Source: Flavobacterium lacus (GTDB lineage Bacteria; Bacteroidota; Bacteroidia; Flavobacteriales; Flavobacteriaceae). From it: a stretch of DNA of 64,000 nucleotides. The notes under the pieces are model-generated. The model was not told the DNA's origin, ran no database searches, and saw only the letters and a list, made by a program, of their open reading frames with translations. Shown here one piece after another: positions 18,361-27,976 of the stretch. The stretch spans positions 124,001 through 188,000 of the forward strand of contig NZ_QLSV01000003.1 in the NCBI RefSeq assembly GCF_003268815.1, read 5' to 3'. A program made the translations under genes and the position numbers. The first letter of the stretch is position 1. Every line of letters begins with the position of its first letter.

Positions 18361-20484
18361 ATGAACGAAATACAATTTATAAAATCAGTCGTCACTACTG
18401 CTGATAAGAATATAGAAGCCACTTTAAAACTACTCTCCGAAGATTGCACTATTCCTTTCATTTCCCGTTACCGAAAAGATCAAACCGGAAATTTAGATGA
18501 AGTACAAATCGAACAAATTTTCAAACTCAACAAACAATTTGACGAAATTGTAAAACGAAAAGAATCGATTTTAAAATCGATTGAAGAGCAAGGACAATTG
18601 TCGGCGGAATTAAAGTTGAAAATTGTAAATTCGTTCGATTTACAAGAAATTGAAGACTATTACTTGCCCTACAAGAAAAAGAAAAAAACCAAAGCCGATG
18701 TAGCTCGCGAAAAAGGGTTGGAACCGTTGGCCAAAATTATCATGGCACAAAATAGCGATGATATTGAATTTATTGCTTCCAACTATTTGAATGATAAAGT
18801 AGTGAATGAAGACGAAGCGTTACAAGGAGCTCGCGATATTATTGCCGAATGGATTAATGAAAACAGTTTTATCCGAAAAAGTTTGCGTCGTTTGTTTCAA
18901 CGAAAAGCTATTGTTTCAACAAAAGTGGTGAAATCCAAAAAAGACGACGAAGCCGCTCAAAAATTCAATCAATATTTCGAATGGGCCGAACCGCTTTCAA
19001 AAACGCCATCGCATCGATTATTGGCCATGTTGCGAGCAGAAGCAGAGGGTTTTGTAAAAATGAATGTTGAAATTGAACCCGAAGAAGCATTGGAATTCAT
19101 CGAAAACAATACCATTAAAAATAACAAAGAAACAGCACATCAACTGAAATTAGCCATTAAAGACAGTTATAAACGATTACTTGAACCAGCTATTTCCAAC
19201 GAAACTTTACAAGAATTTAAAACCAAAGCCGATGCGAAAGCGATTGATGTTTTTGCCCAAAATTTGGGTCAGTTGTTGCTTGCTCCGCCTTTGGGTGAAA
19301 AGCAAATTTTGGCTATAGATCCGGGTTATCGTTCGGGTTGTAAAGTCGTTTGTTTGGATGAAAAGGGTGATTTGTTATACAATGAAACCATTTATCCGCA
19401 TCCGCCACAAAATGAAAATGCCATGGCGATGAAGAAAATTCGTTCGATGGTAAATGCTTACAACATTGAAGCAATTTCAATCGGAAACGGAACAGCCAGT
19501 CGTGAAACGGAATTTTTCATCAAAAAAATTGCTTTCGATAAACCCATTCAGGTTTTTGTAGTTTCTGAAGCCGGAGCATCTGTTTATTCCGCTTCCAAAA
19601 TAGCACGGGATGAATTTCCAAATTATGATGTAACAGTTCGCGGCTCCGTTTCTATTGGAAGGCGACTTTCGGATCCGTTAGCAGAGTTGGTTAAAATCGA
19701 TGCTAAATCCATCGGAGTTGGTCAATACCAACACGATGTAGATCAAACCAAATTAAAAGAGGAATTAGACACTGTTGTAGTTCGATGTGTGAATTCGGTG
19801 GGTGTAAATTTGAATACAGCCAGTAAATCGTTGTTGAGTTATGTTTCCGGAATTGGCGAAAAAATGGCGGAAAACATTGTCAATTTCCGTTCTGAAAACG
19901 GTCCGTTTGAAGATCGAAAGCAATTGAAAAAAGTACCGCGATTGGGCGAAAAAGCCTATCAACAAGCGGCAGCATTTATCCGCATTCAAAACGGGAAAAA
20001 CCCTTTAGATAATTCAGCAGTGCATCCGGAAGCGTATTCAATTGTGGAAAAAATGGCGAAAGATTTAAAAATTTCATTAACTGATTTAATCGGAAATAAA
20101 GAAAAAATTTCCTTAATCAAACCCGAAAATTATACCAACCAAACCATTGGAATTTTAGGAATAAAAGACATTTTAAAAGAATTGGAAAAACCAGGACTTG
20201 ACCCAATAAAATCGGCCAAAGTTTTTGAATTTGACCCGAATGTCAAAAAAATGTCCGATTTGCGAACCGGTATGATTTTGCCCGGAATTGTTAACAACAT
20301 CACTGCTTTTGGTTGTTTTGTTGATATCGGATTAAAAGAAAGCGGTTTAGTTCATATTTCTCAACTCAAAGCCGGATTTGTTTCGGATGTGAATGAAGTC
20401 GTGAAGTTGCATCAACATGTGCAAGTAAAAGTAGTTGAGGTGGATGAAGTGAGGAAAAGGATTCAGTTGACGATGGTTCTTTAA
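18361..20484 (+). CDS. tex: Tex-family RNA-binding transcription accessory protein
   Basis: 707 residues with the full Tex layout. There is an N-terminal helical domain (PFISRYRKDQTGNLDE near residue 35), a YqgF/RNase H-like domain at about 317 (LAIDPGYRSGCKVVCLDEKG) and helix-hairpin-helix repeats at about 480-540 (SYVSGIGEKMAENIV, VPRLGEKAYQQAA). A C-terminal S1 domain follows (LPGIVNNITAFGCFVDIGLKE). Tex binds nucleic acids and interacts with transcription; the precise role is not settled. The protein stops right after S1, shorter than homologues with a basic tail. The transcript runs into a shared hairpin with tatA. Confidence 0.94.
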   Translation: MNEIQFIKSVVTTADKNIEATLKLLSEDCTIPFISRYRKDQTGNLDEVQIEQIFKLNKQFDEIVKRKESILKSIEEQGQLSAELKLKIVNSFDLQEIEDYYLPYKKKKKTKADVAREKGLEPLAKIIMAQNSDDIEFIASNYLNDKVVNEDEALQGARDIIAEWINENSFIRKSLRRLFQRKAIVSTKVVKSKKDDEAAQKFNQYFEWAEPLSKTPSHRLLAMLRAEAEGFVKMNVEIEPEEALEFIENNTIKNNKETAHQLKLAIKDSYKRLLEPAISNETLQEFKTKADAKAIDVFAQNLGQLLLAPPLGEKQILAIDPGYRSGCKVVCLDEKGDLLYNETIYPHPPQNENAMAMKKIRSMVNAYNIEAISIGNGTASRETEFFIKKIAFDKPIQVFVVSEAGASVYSASKIARDEFPNYDVTVRGSVSIGRRLSDPLAELVKIDAKSIGVGQYQHDVDQTKLKEELDTVVVRCVNSVGVNLNTASKSLLSYVSGIGEKMAENIVNFRSENGPFEDRKQLKKVPRLGEKAYQQAAAFIRIQNGKNPLDNSAVHPEAYSIVEKMAKDLKISLTDLIGNKEKISLIKPENYTNQTIGILGIKDILKELEKPGLDPIKSAKVFEFDPNVKKMSDLRTGMILPGIVNNITAFGCFVDIGLKESGLVHISQLKAGFVSDVNEVVKLHQHVQVKVVEVDEVRKRIQLTMVL

Positions 20485-20491
20485 ATAATAA

Positions 20492-20534
20492 AAATTTCCA
20501 AATTCCAATCAAAAAAATTGGAACTTGGAAATTT
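20492..20534. terminator. Bidirectional terminator between tex and tatA
   Basis: AAATTTCCAAATTCCAAT (20492-20509) and ATTGGAACTTGGAAATTT (20517-20534) form an 18-bp stem with one mismatch. A-rich and T-rich flanks suit both strands. It lies between the convergent tex and tatA genes. Confidence 0.8.
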
Positions 20535-20555
20535 TTTACAGGAATTTTTTAAAAG

Positions 20556-20753
20556 TTATTCCTTTTTATCTTCTTCTTTTTTGTCAGCCGGTTGATCTTC
20601 TTTGGCGGCATTTTTAAATTCTTTGATTCCGCTTCCTAAGCCTTTCATTAATTCGGGAATTTTTTTCCCACCAAAAAGTAGAAGCAAAACCACCACAATC
20701 AAAATAACTTGCGGAATTCCAATAATACCTAAAAATAGTGCTAATGCATTCAT
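20556..20753 (-). CDS. tatA: Twin-arginine translocase subunit TatA/TatE
   Basis: 65 residues with the TatA design. An N-terminal membrane helix (IIGIPQVILIVVVLLLLFGG) is followed by the hinge FGGKKIPELMKGLGSGIKEF, an amphipathic helix, and an acidic/lysine-rich tail (DQPADKKEEDKKE). It would oligomerise into the pore that moves folded Tat substrates across the inner membrane. tatC is not in the window. A perfect -7 element lies 20 bp upstream of the ATG. Confidence 0.93.
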   Translation of the reverse strand: MNALALFLGIIGIPQVILIVVVLLLLFGGKKIPELMKGLGSGIKEFKNAAKEDQPADKKEEDKKE

Positions 20754-20772
20754 AATATCTAAATTGAGAGTA

Positions 20773-20780
20773 CAAAGGTA
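20773..20780 (-). promoter_or_regulatory. Bacteroidota -7 element for tatA
   Basis: TACCTTTG on the minus strand, an exact TAnnTTTG match, 20 bp before the tatA ATG. Confidence 0.5.
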
Positions 20781-20898
20781 AAAATAAATTAGTGTAGTTG
20801 TTTAGAATATAAGCAATTCTTAACTAAAAACTACGTTAAAGTGGATTATATTTGAATAAAACAAGAAAATTGACACTTTTTAAAGAAGCTTTAATTCC

Positions 20899-20906
20899 TA
20901 TATTTG
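20899..20906 (+). promoter_or_regulatory. Bacteroidota -7 element for the M23 peptidase operon
   Basis: TATATTTG, an exact TAnnTTTG match, 17 bp before the ATG of the M23 peptidase gene. No -33 element at standard spacing. Confidence 0.5.
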
Positions 20907-20923
20907 TATAATAAATTTAGAAC

Positions 20924-21793
20924 ATGTCTGCAAAAAGACTAAAAAGGCAACGACTCAAAAAACAATTATTCACCAAAAACCGTTTGGTTATTTTAAATGA
21001 AGAATCATTTGAAGAGATTTTTTCATTAAAACTTAATTTGATGAATGTTTTTGTGGTAGTTACTATTTCGGCGATTTTAATCATTTCCATTACAACTTAT
21101 ATTATTGCTTTTACGCCTTTACGGGAATTTATTCCGGGTTATGCTTCCAATAAATTGAAAAAAGATGCTACTATTCTTGCTGTAAAATCTGATTCTTTGG
21201 CTTTAGAAGTAAAGAAAAACGAACTTTATATTCAATCAATAAAAAAAATTCTTACCGGTGATTTAGAGTATGCTAAATTTAACAAAGATTCTATTTTAAA
21301 TCCCGAAAACACAGATATTTCGAAAGACAATTTAAACCCTTCCGAAGAAGAATTAAAATTGCGGGAACAAGTAGCGTTAGAAGATAAATACAACCTCTTT
21401 GAAAAAGCCCAATCCAAAGTAAACTTGGTTTTATTTCCTCCGGTTAGAGGACATATTACGGAAAAATACAGTGCCAAAAATAAACATTTTGCTATTGATG
21501 TTGCGGTTCCAAAAGATACGCCAATTAAATCGGTTGCCAACGGAACCGTTGTTTTTGCAGATTGGACACCATCAACCGGAAACGTAATTATCATCAAACA
21601 CCGTGATGCTATTTTGTCGGTATATAAACATGCCGCCACGTTAACCAAAACGCAAGGCGATGTGGTGCGAACCGGTGAAGTAATTGGTTTGGCCGGATCT
21701 ACCGGAAAAGAATCAACCGGAATTCACTTGCATTTTGAACTTTGGAAAGATGGATTTACCATCGATCCAACTCAATTTATTGATTTTGAATAA
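20924..21793 (+). CDS. M23 family metallopeptidase (LytM domain), membrane-anchored
   Basis: 289 residues. A basic cytoplasmic start (MSAKRLKRQRLKKQ) is followed by one membrane helix at about 40-63 and a linker with coiled-coil character. The LytM domain follows, with zinc ligands His188 and Asp192 (KHFAIDVAVP) and His270 (HLHFELWKDG). The fold cleaves peptidoglycan cross-links or regulates amidases in the periplasm. All zinc ligands are present, so it is probably catalytic. The stop is followed after 2 bp by the GH3-family gene, so the two are co-transcribed. Confidence 0.9.
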   Translation: MSAKRLKRQRLKKQLFTKNRLVILNEESFEEIFSLKLNLMNVFVVVTISAILIISITTYIIAFTPLREFIPGYASNKLKKDATILAVKSDSLALEVKKNELYIQSIKKILTGDLEYAKFNKDSILNPENTDISKDNLNPSEEELKLREQVALEDKYNLFEKAQSKVNLVLFPPVRGHITEKYSAKNKHFAIDVAVPKDTPIKSVANGTVVFADWTPSTGNVIIIKHRDAILSVYKHAATLTKTQGDVVRTGEVIGLAGSTGKESTGIHLHFELWKDGFTIDPTQFIDFE

Positions 21794-21795
21794 TT

Positions 21796-23283
21796 ATGCG
21801 AATTAAAGTTTTAGCCGCTAAACTTTTAGCTAAAAAAGTAAATAAAGAAACCCAAAAATGGTCTTCTAAACCTGTGGAAACCCAACAAAAAGTTTTGCAA
21901 AGTTTGATTAAACAAGCCACGAAAACAAAGTTTGGTAAAGACCATCATTTTGAAAAAATAAAAACCTTCGTTGACTTTGCACAATACGTTCCTGTCCGCG
22001 ATTATGAAGAATTGCGACCTTATGTGGATTTAGTCGTGCAAGGCAAAGAAGACATTTTGTGGAAAGGAAAACCAATTTATTTTGCCAAAACCTCGGGAAC
22101 AACTTCTGGAGCAAAATACATTCCGCTCACCAAAGAATCTATTCCATTTCATATTCAAGCAGCCAGAAATGCGTTGTTGAGTTATATTCACGAAACCGGA
22201 AATGCCGATTTTGTAAAAGGGAAAATGATTTTTTTACAAGGAAGTCCGATTTTAGAAGAAAAAAACGGCATCAAATTAGGACGACTTTCCGGAATTGTAG
22301 CTCATTATGTACCGAACTATTTACTCAAAAATCGTATGCCATCGTGGGAAACCAATTGCATTGAAGATTGGGAAACCAAAGTAAATGCAATTGTTGAAGA
22401 AACCATCAACGAAGACATGACCGTTATTTCCGGAATTCCGGCTTGGGTGCAAATGTATTTTGAAAAACTTCAGGAAAAGTCCGGGAAAAAAGTAGGTGAA
22501 TTGTTCAAAAATTTCAGTTTGTATGTCTATGGAGGAGTGAATTTTGAACCCTATCGAGCCAAATTTGAAAATTTAATTGGAAGAAAAGTTGATTCGGTGG
22601 AATTGTTTCCCGCGTCCGAAGGATTTTTTGCCTATCAAGACAAGCAAAACGAAAAAGGAATGTTGTTGTTGCTCAATGCAGGCATGTTTTATGAATTTAT
22701 AAAAACCGATGAATTTTTTACCGAAAACCCAAAACGATACACCATTGGCGAAGTTGAATTGGATGTGAATTATGCGTTGATAATTTCCACCAACGCCGGA
22801 CTTTGGGGTTATAATATTGGTGATACGGTTCAATTTACTTCACTAAAACCACATCGGGTCATTGTTTCGGGCAGAATTAAACATTTTATTTCTGCGTTTG
22901 GTGAACATGTAATTGGAAAAGAGGTAGAACATGCGTTAAAAGACGCCATGGAAGGTTCTTCAATTCGGGTAAACGAATTTACGGTCGCTCCACAAATTGC
23001 ACCCGAAACCGGATTACCTTATCATGAATGGTTCATCGAATTTGAAAATGAACCGAACAATTTAGAGGATTTTGCTCTGAAAATTGATGAAGCTATGCGA
23101 AAACAAAATTCGTACTATGATGATTTGATAGTGGGCAAAGTGTTGCGAACTTTAGTTATTACAAAAGTAGCCCACAACGGTTTTCAGGAGTATATGAAAT
23201 CCATCGGAAAATTAGGAGGTCAAAATAAATTGCCACGTTTAAGTAACGATAGAATTATAGCGGATAAATTGAAAAGTTTATAA
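21796..23283 (+). CDS. GH3 auxin-responsive promoter family protein
   Basis: 495 residues of the GH3 family (PF03321), an ANL-type adenylating fold. Features are the ATP-binding loop FAKTSGTTSGAKYIPLT at about 95-110, VYGGVNFEPY, FPASEGFFAYQD and GYNIGDTVQFTS. Plant GH3 proteins conjugate amino acids to carboxylic acid hormones. Bacterial homologues are common in Bacteroidota with unknown substrate, so an acyl-AMP-forming ligase role is family inference. It lies 2 bp downstream of an M23 peptidase, a pairing that may be functional (envelope chemistry) or incidental. Confidence 0.9.
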   Translation: MRIKVLAAKLLAKKVNKETQKWSSKPVETQQKVLQSLIKQATKTKFGKDHHFEKIKTFVDFAQYVPVRDYEELRPYVDLVVQGKEDILWKGKPIYFAKTSGTTSGAKYIPLTKESIPFHIQAARNALLSYIHETGNADFVKGKMIFLQGSPILEEKNGIKLGRLSGIVAHYVPNYLLKNRMPSWETNCIEDWETKVNAIVEETINEDMTVISGIPAWVQMYFEKLQEKSGKKVGELFKNFSLYVYGGVNFEPYRAKFENLIGRKVDSVELFPASEGFFAYQDKQNEKGMLLLLNAGMFYEFIKTDEFFTENPKRYTIGEVELDVNYALIISTNAGLWGYNIGDTVQFTSLKPHRVIVSGRIKHFISAFGEHVIGKEVEHALKDAMEGSSIRVNEFTVAPQIAPETGLPYHEWFIEFENEPNNLEDFALKIDEAMRKQNSYYDDLIVGKVLRTLVITKVAHNGFQEYMKSIGKLGGQNKLPRLSNDRIIADKLKSL

Positions 23284-23287
23284 CCTT

Positions 23288-23339
23288 TTGTCATTCCACA
23301 AGATGACGAAGTCGAAATAGTAATCTCCGCAAAAGCGGA
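23288..23339. repeat. Degenerate intergenic repeat with short hairpin
   Basis: The gap between the GH3-family gene and the next gene contains TGTCATTCC, GACGAAGTCG and AATCTCCGC in the order seen in flavobacterial REP-like elements. It ends in TCCGC-AAAA-GCGGA. It looks like a decayed copy; assignment is from memory of such repeats. Confidence 0.4.
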
Positions 23340-23353
23340 CATAAAAGCAATAA

Positions 23354-24217
23354 ATGTTCAAAGTCAAATTACTTTTTTTTCTCCTATTTTCTATTTCAAC
23401 CCTCACAGCCCAAATTTCTGGTGTAGTGAAAGATAGTCTAACCGGAAACCCCATTCCGTATGTCAATATTTGGGTGGAGAAAGGAGATTTGGGAACTAAC
23501 TCAGAAATTGACGGAACTTTTTCATTGAAAGCAACTTTGGGTCAAAAGATTATTTTTTCCTCTTTGGGTTACGAAAACAAAATTATTTTTGGATCCACGA
23601 GTGATATTATTTTGTTGCATCCTAAAGTATACGAACTAAATGAGGTTATTTTAGAAAAAAGAAAAGGAAAAAACCGAGTCAGTTATGGAGATTTTTCGGG
23701 TTTAAAGCTTAATTCGGGAGTTTCCAATACAGGTCAAGACGAAGTTCATATTTGGGGTAAATTAATACAAGCTAACGAAAAAATTAAAAAGCACCCTTAT
23801 TTGGAATCAATTGAATTTAAAACCCGTTCCCAATTAAAAAACGTAGTCATGCGATTGCGGTTTTATGAAATAAATGCTGAGGGAATTCCTTTGGGAGATT
23901 TGATTGCGGATGAAATTATAGTTTCTGTAAAAAAAGGAACTAACTTAAATCGCATAGACCTTTCCCTATTTCATATTAAAATACCCGAAGAAGGAATAAT
24001 TATCGGATTTGAATACTTAAAATTAGAACAAAATAAGCTTGAATATATTTATACAGCTCAAGGCGAAAAAGGAAAGAAGAAAGGATTTAGATACGAACCT
24101 TCAATTTTGGGTTTTTTTCCGGGAGGCAAAAATCTTATGGTTTTAAACAAAGATGGTTCGTTAAGACGTTCTTATGGCACTGTAGAGTTGGCTTTAAAAT
24201 TAAATTTGATTGATTAA
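23354..24217 (+). CDS. Exported CarboxypepD_reg-like domain protein
   Basis: 287 residues. A signal peptide (MFKVKLLFFLLFSISTLTAQ) is followed by a carboxypeptidase regulatory-like beta-sandwich at about 20-95: ISGVVKDSLTGNPIPYVNIWVEKG, NSEIDGTFSLKA, IIFSSLGYENK. The remaining 190 residues are beta-rich and are not recognised. In Bacteroidota this domain is found at the N-terminus of TonB-dependent receptors, but here there is no plug or barrel, so it is a stand-alone exported protein. Function is unknown. A separate promoter follows for the next gene. Confidence 0.75.
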   Translation: MFKVKLLFFLLFSISTLTAQISGVVKDSLTGNPIPYVNIWVEKGDLGTNSEIDGTFSLKATLGQKIIFSSLGYENKIIFGSTSDIILLHPKVYELNEVILEKRKGKNRVSYGDFSGLKLNSGVSNTGQDEVHIWGKLIQANEKIKKHPYLESIEFKTRSQLKNVVMRLRFYEINAEGIPLGDLIADEIIVSVKKGTNLNRIDLSLFHIKIPEEGIIIGFEYLKLEQNKLEYIYTAQGEKGKKKGFRYEPSILGFFPGGKNLMVLNKDGSLRRSYGTVELALKLNLID

Positions 24218-24272
24218 ATTTTGAGGTAAATTCAGTAAGCTTTCTATATTTACACGACTAAAAATAAAAAAC

Positions 24273-24280
24273 TACCTTTG
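24273..24280 (+). promoter_or_regulatory. Bacteroidota promoter for the DUF6909 gene
   Basis: TACCTTTG is an exact TAnnTTTG -7 element. TTTA at 24249-24252, 20 bp upstream, may serve as a weak -33 element. The ATG follows at 24302. Confidence 0.5.
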
Positions 24281-24301
24281 CAGGTTAGAAAACAGAATTA
24301 A

Positions 24302-25993
24302 ATGAAAGAAATAAAAAACATATCCCGTTCCAGAGCACAAGAATCTTCGGCTGCCATTGAGCGACTTTACATCACCATGCGTCACTTGTTCAACCGGGGT
24401 TTTTATAAACCAATGGGTGTTTCCGGTGAAACATTGCGTGAAGCATTGCTTCAATTGCGTCCGGAAATTTATGGAACCATTGCCGAAGAAAAAGTAGAAT
24501 TAAATGGATTATTATACGTTATTGAGCGACTTCCAGTGGGAATAGAAGAATGTAGATACATCAATTTAACCTCAGACGAAGGCTATTCTAAATCACATTT
24601 TCAAGCCATCGTTCCTCCCAAAAGAAGACGGAATTGCTACCGAATTGACGAAGAACAAATGAATGTTGAAATTACACGGGGTCGTTCGGACATCTATGAT
24701 ATTTTAACGCATTTAACGTTTATTTTCATTGAATCACATAAAATTAAAGATAGGGTTTTATTAGATGAAAATCAATATGAAGTGACACGGGATTGGCAAA
24801 AGGTGGAGTTTTATGTTTTACAAGGCAAAAAATTATCTCAAATTGATAAAGAAAAAGCAATTTCGCATGCATCCAATGTATTGGGAAGAAGTTTTTCGGA
24901 AGTATTAGCTATTTATGATGCTTTTGGAACAAAAGAAAACCCAGACCGTTTTTTGCACATCATTTATTGGTTGGGAAAAATAGCCATCGAAGAAGTGTTG
25001 GATAATAATAAACGAACCATCACTTTCAGTCCGATTTTGAGAGAACGATTAGGCCATCATATTCATGGTGAATTTTGGGCTACCCGAATTAAAGATGTTT
25101 TAAAAGAAAACGATTTGTTAGAACGTCCTATTCACATCATTAGTGCCAATATGCATAGTGTGATGAACTCAATTTTTGCTACACAAGTTTTAAAAACAAA
25201 ATTTAAAGACAAACCTGATTTCTTTATTTATGAAGAATTGAGTAAGTCTGGAGCCGATGTTTTACGAAACAAAGTAGAGGAAGTAGCTCTAAAAAGCGGA
25301 ATGATTTCGTTATTAGATACTTCAGGAACCAATATCGACGTGCAAGTTTTTGATACGGCTAAAATTGATTTTTCCAAAACATCTTTTTCCAAAGCTAAAA
25401 TTGCTAAACAACAACCGGTGTTGATTGTAATGGATTATGCTTTTGGCGAACAAGCTTATGAAACCATAGACGAGTTGTTAAAAGCCTATAAAGAAAACAA
25501 CAACCAAACTTTTTTGAATGTAGAATCGGTTTCCATTATGGGGAAAGCTGGAATTTTGCAAGGAGGGAAAGGCGATATTATGATTCCATCGGCACACATA
25601 AACGAAGGAACCGGCGATAATTATCCATTTGAAAATCAACTGTCGCCCAATATGTTTTATGGCAACGACATCCCGATTTTTGCAGGTCCAATGGTTACCG
25701 TTCTAGGAACATCGCTTCAAAATAAAGATTTACTAAAGTTTTTTCATGAATCAACTTGGGGTGTAATTGGACTGGAAATGGAAGGAGCTTATTACCAAAA
25801 AGCTATTCAATCTGCTTCAAAAATCAGAAAAAGCATACCAGAAAATGTAAAAGTTCGTTATGCCTACTACGCTTCAGATAATCCTTTAGAAACCGGAAGC
25901 ACGTTGGCATCGGGTGGATTAGGTACAACAGGTGTAAAACCAACGTATTTAATTACAATCAAAATATTAGAACAAATTTTTAATTCTAAATAA
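24302..25993 (+). CDS. DUF6909 family protein with nucleosidase-like C-terminus
   Basis: 563 residues, which I recognise as the Bacteroidota family DUF6909 without assigned function. The first 270 residues are mostly helical. The C-terminal half looks like the phosphorylase/nucleosidase fold: MHSVMNSIFATQ, FLNVESVSIMGKAGIL, GGKGDIMIPSAH, then VIGLEMEGAYYQKAI and YASDNPL. The EMEGA and SD motifs recall the purine- and 5'-methylthioadenosine nucleosidase active site. That similarity is my inference. It is followed after 6 bp by the Wzz-like gene, so it may head the polysaccharide operon by read-through. Confidence 0.7.
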   Translation: MKEIKNISRSRAQESSAAIERLYITMRHLFNRGFYKPMGVSGETLREALLQLRPEIYGTIAEEKVELNGLLYVIERLPVGIEECRYINLTSDEGYSKSHFQAIVPPKRRRNCYRIDEEQMNVEITRGRSDIYDILTHLTFIFIESHKIKDRVLLDENQYEVTRDWQKVEFYVLQGKKLSQIDKEKAISHASNVLGRSFSEVLAIYDAFGTKENPDRFLHIIYWLGKIAIEEVLDNNKRTITFSPILRERLGHHIHGEFWATRIKDVLKENDLLERPIHIISANMHSVMNSIFATQVLKTKFKDKPDFFIYEELSKSGADVLRNKVEEVALKSGMISLLDTSGTNIDVQVFDTAKIDFSKTSFSKAKIAKQQPVLIVMDYAFGEQAYETIDELLKAYKENNNQTFLNVESVSIMGKAGILQGGKGDIMIPSAHINEGTGDNYPFENQLSPNMFYGNDIPIFAGPMVTVLGTSLQNKDLLKFFHESTWGVIGLEMEGAYYQKAIQSASKIRKSIPENVKVRYAYYASDNPLETGSTLASGGLGTTGVKPTYLITIKILEQIFNSK

Positions 25994-25999
25994 ACAAGT

Positions 26000-26986
26000 A
26001 TGAGCTCTAACTCAGCAAATAATTCTGACAATCAAGAAATTGATTTAACACAAATTGCCCAAAAAGTAAACGGAATTTATGAAAGTTTATTAAATAGGCT
26101 TTTTCGTTTTATTCTATTTATAAAAAGAAATTTTATATTACTAACTGTGCTTTTTATAATTGGAGCAGGTTTGGGTTTTTATTTAGATAAAAAAGTAAAG
26201 TCATACGATCATCAAATAATTGTTTCTCCAAATTTCGGTAGTATCGATTATTTATATGCTAAAGTTGATCTTCTTCAATCTAAAATTAGCGAAGGTGATA
26301 CCGTTTTTCTTAAAGAAATTGGGATAAAAAACACCAAAAAATTCGGTAAAATCGAAATTAAACCAATTATTGATGTGTACAAGTTCATTGAAAACAACAA
26401 AGAAAACTTTGAACTCATTAAATTGTTGGCAGAGGATGGAAATATTGACAAAGTGGTTGAGAACACCTTAACGAGTAAAAACTATCAATATCATTTAATA
26501 TCATTTAAAACATCAAAGTTAACGTCAGAAAATGAAACAGTTCAACCTCTTTTGAATTTTTTGAACGAAAGCGATTATTTTAAGCAAATGCAAAAGGAAT
26601 ATTTAAACAATGTTCAAATAAAAATGCAAGCCAACGATACTACGATAAGTCAGATAGATGGCCTTTTGAATCAGTTTAAAAACAGAATGAATTCCAATCA
26701 CAGCGATAAGCTGATTTATTTTAATGAAAATACTCAATTAAATGATGTAATTAACACCAAGGATAATTTATTAAAAGAGCAGTCCTATTTTAGGTTAACT
26801 TTGATTCGCTATGAAAAGATTATCAAAGAAATCAGTGTTATGTTGAATGATAAAAATACGAAAGGAACAAATGGTAAAATGAAATTAATACTCCCTTTCT
26901 TATTTATTTTCTTATTTATTAGTTTTAAAGGTACAGTCAGTTTTTATAAAAAGCAGGTACAAAAAAATAATCAATCAAGTAGCTAA
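26000..26986 (+). CDS. Wzz-like chain-length determinant family protein (probable)
   Basis: 328 residues with a two-helix inner-membrane layout. The first membrane segment is at about 43-63 ([20 protein letters not shown]) and the second near the C-terminus at about 294-312 ([16 protein letters not shown]). Between them lies a long periplasmic region with coiled-coil character. This topology is that of polysaccharide co-polymerases (Wzz), which set chain length. No BY-kinase domain is attached and the proline-rich motif of classic Wzz is not evident. It is one base upstream of rmlA, which fits an O-antigen or capsule role. Confidence 0.55.
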   Translation: MSSNSANNSDNQEIDLTQIAQKVNGIYESLLNRLFRFILFIKRNFILLTVLFIIGAGLGFYLDKKVKSYDHQIIVSPNFGSIDYLYAKVDLLQSKISEGDTVFLKEIGIKNTKKFGKIEIKPIIDVYKFIENNKENFELIKLLAEDGNIDKVVENTLTSKNYQYHLISFKTSKLTSENETVQPLLNFLNESDYFKQMQKEYLNNVQIKMQANDTTISQIDGLLNQFKNRMNSNHSDKLIYFNENTQLNDVINTKDNLLKEQSYFRLTLIRYEKIIKEISVMLNDKNTKGTNGKMKLILPFLFIFLFISFKGTVSFYKKQVQKNNQSSS

Positions 26987-26987
26987 A

Positions 26988-27845
26988 ATGAAAGGAATTA
27001 TTTTAGCCGGAGGATCCGGTACAAGACTACATCCATTGACGTTGGCCGTTAGTAAACAATTAATGCCCATTTACGACAAACCGATGATTTATTATCCGTT
27101 GTCCACCTTAATGTGGGCAGGAATTAATGAAATTTTAATCATTTCCACACCGCATGATTTGCCTTTGTTTCGCCAACTTTTGGGTGACGGAAGCAAATTA
27201 GGCTGTCGTTTTGAATATGCGGTTCAGGAACATCCAAACGGATTGGCAGAAGCATTCATTATTGGAAAAGAGTTTGTTGGAAACGATAAAGTAGCTTTAG
27301 TTTTAGGCGATAATATTTTCTACGGAACCGGATTAGCAGAACTACTTCAAGCAAACAACGATCCAAACGGTGGAATTATTTATGCGTATCACGTAAACGA
27401 TCCCGAACGGTATGGCGTAGTAGATTTTGATGCGAGTGGCAAAGTGCTTTCGATTGAAGAAAAACCAACACATCCAAAATCGAATTATGCGGTACCCGGA
27501 ATTTATTTTTATGATAACAGTGTTATAGAAATTGCCGCAAATATAAAACCAAGTCACCGAGGCGAACTTGAAATTACAGATGTGAACAAAGAATACCTGA
27601 AACGTGGAAATTTAAAAGTCAGTATTTTGGACAGAGGAACGGCTTGGTTAGATACCGGTACGTTTCAATCTTTAATGCAAGCGGGACAATTTGTTCAGGT
27701 TATCGAAGAACGTCAAGGTTTAAAAATAGGAGCTATTGAAGAAGCGGCTTATAAAATGGGTTTTATAGATGCTAATCAGCTCAAAAGTTTAGCAGAACCG
27801 TTGCTAAAAAGTGGTTATGGAACGCATTTAATGGGTTTAATTTAA
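26988..27845 (+). CDS. rmlA: Glucose-1-phosphate thymidylyltransferase
   Basis: 285 residues. It makes dTDP-glucose from dTTP and glucose 1-phosphate, the first step to dTDP-L-rhamnose. The nucleotide-binding start is [18 protein letters not shown], followed by [30 protein letters not shown], and [20 protein letters not shown]. The length and motifs are normal. It is separated from the Wzz-like gene by 1 bp. Downstream, a long hairpin intervenes before rmlC. rmlB, which normally follows, is missing from this window. Confidence 0.96.
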   Translation: MKGIILAGGSGTRLHPLTLAVSKQLMPIYDKPMIYYPLSTLMWAGINEILIISTPHDLPLFRQLLGDGSKLGCRFEYAVQEHPNGLAEAFIIGKEFVGNDKVALVLGDNIFYGTGLAELLQANNDPNGGIIYAYHVNDPERYGVVDFDASGKVLSIEEKPTHPKSNYAVPGIYFYDNSVIEIAANIKPSHRGELEITDVNKEYLKRGNLKVSILDRGTAWLDTGTFQSLMQAGQFVQVIEERQGLKIGAIEEAAYKMGFIDANQLKSLAEPLLKSGYGTHLMGLI

Positions 27846-27874
27846 GATCTTAATTTAATCGAATAGATTTTTTA

Positions 27875-27940
27875 GAACACGGATTTTACAAATTATAAAA
27901 ATCATTTTTCAGATTTTTATAATTTTTCAAATCTGTGTTC
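27875..27940 (+). terminator. Long hairpin between rmlA and rmlC
   Basis: GAACACGGATTT...AAATTATAAAAATC (27875-27903) pairs with 27912-27940 (GATTTTTATAATTT...AAATCTGTGTTC) with only a few mismatches, loop 8 bases. It could terminate or attenuate transcription after rmlA. A related GAACACAGATTTATAAA word at 13229 suggests a dispersed repeat. Confidence 0.6.
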
Positions 27941-27976
27941 AATTCAGAAGTGATAATTTTAGTAATGTAAGCCCAG

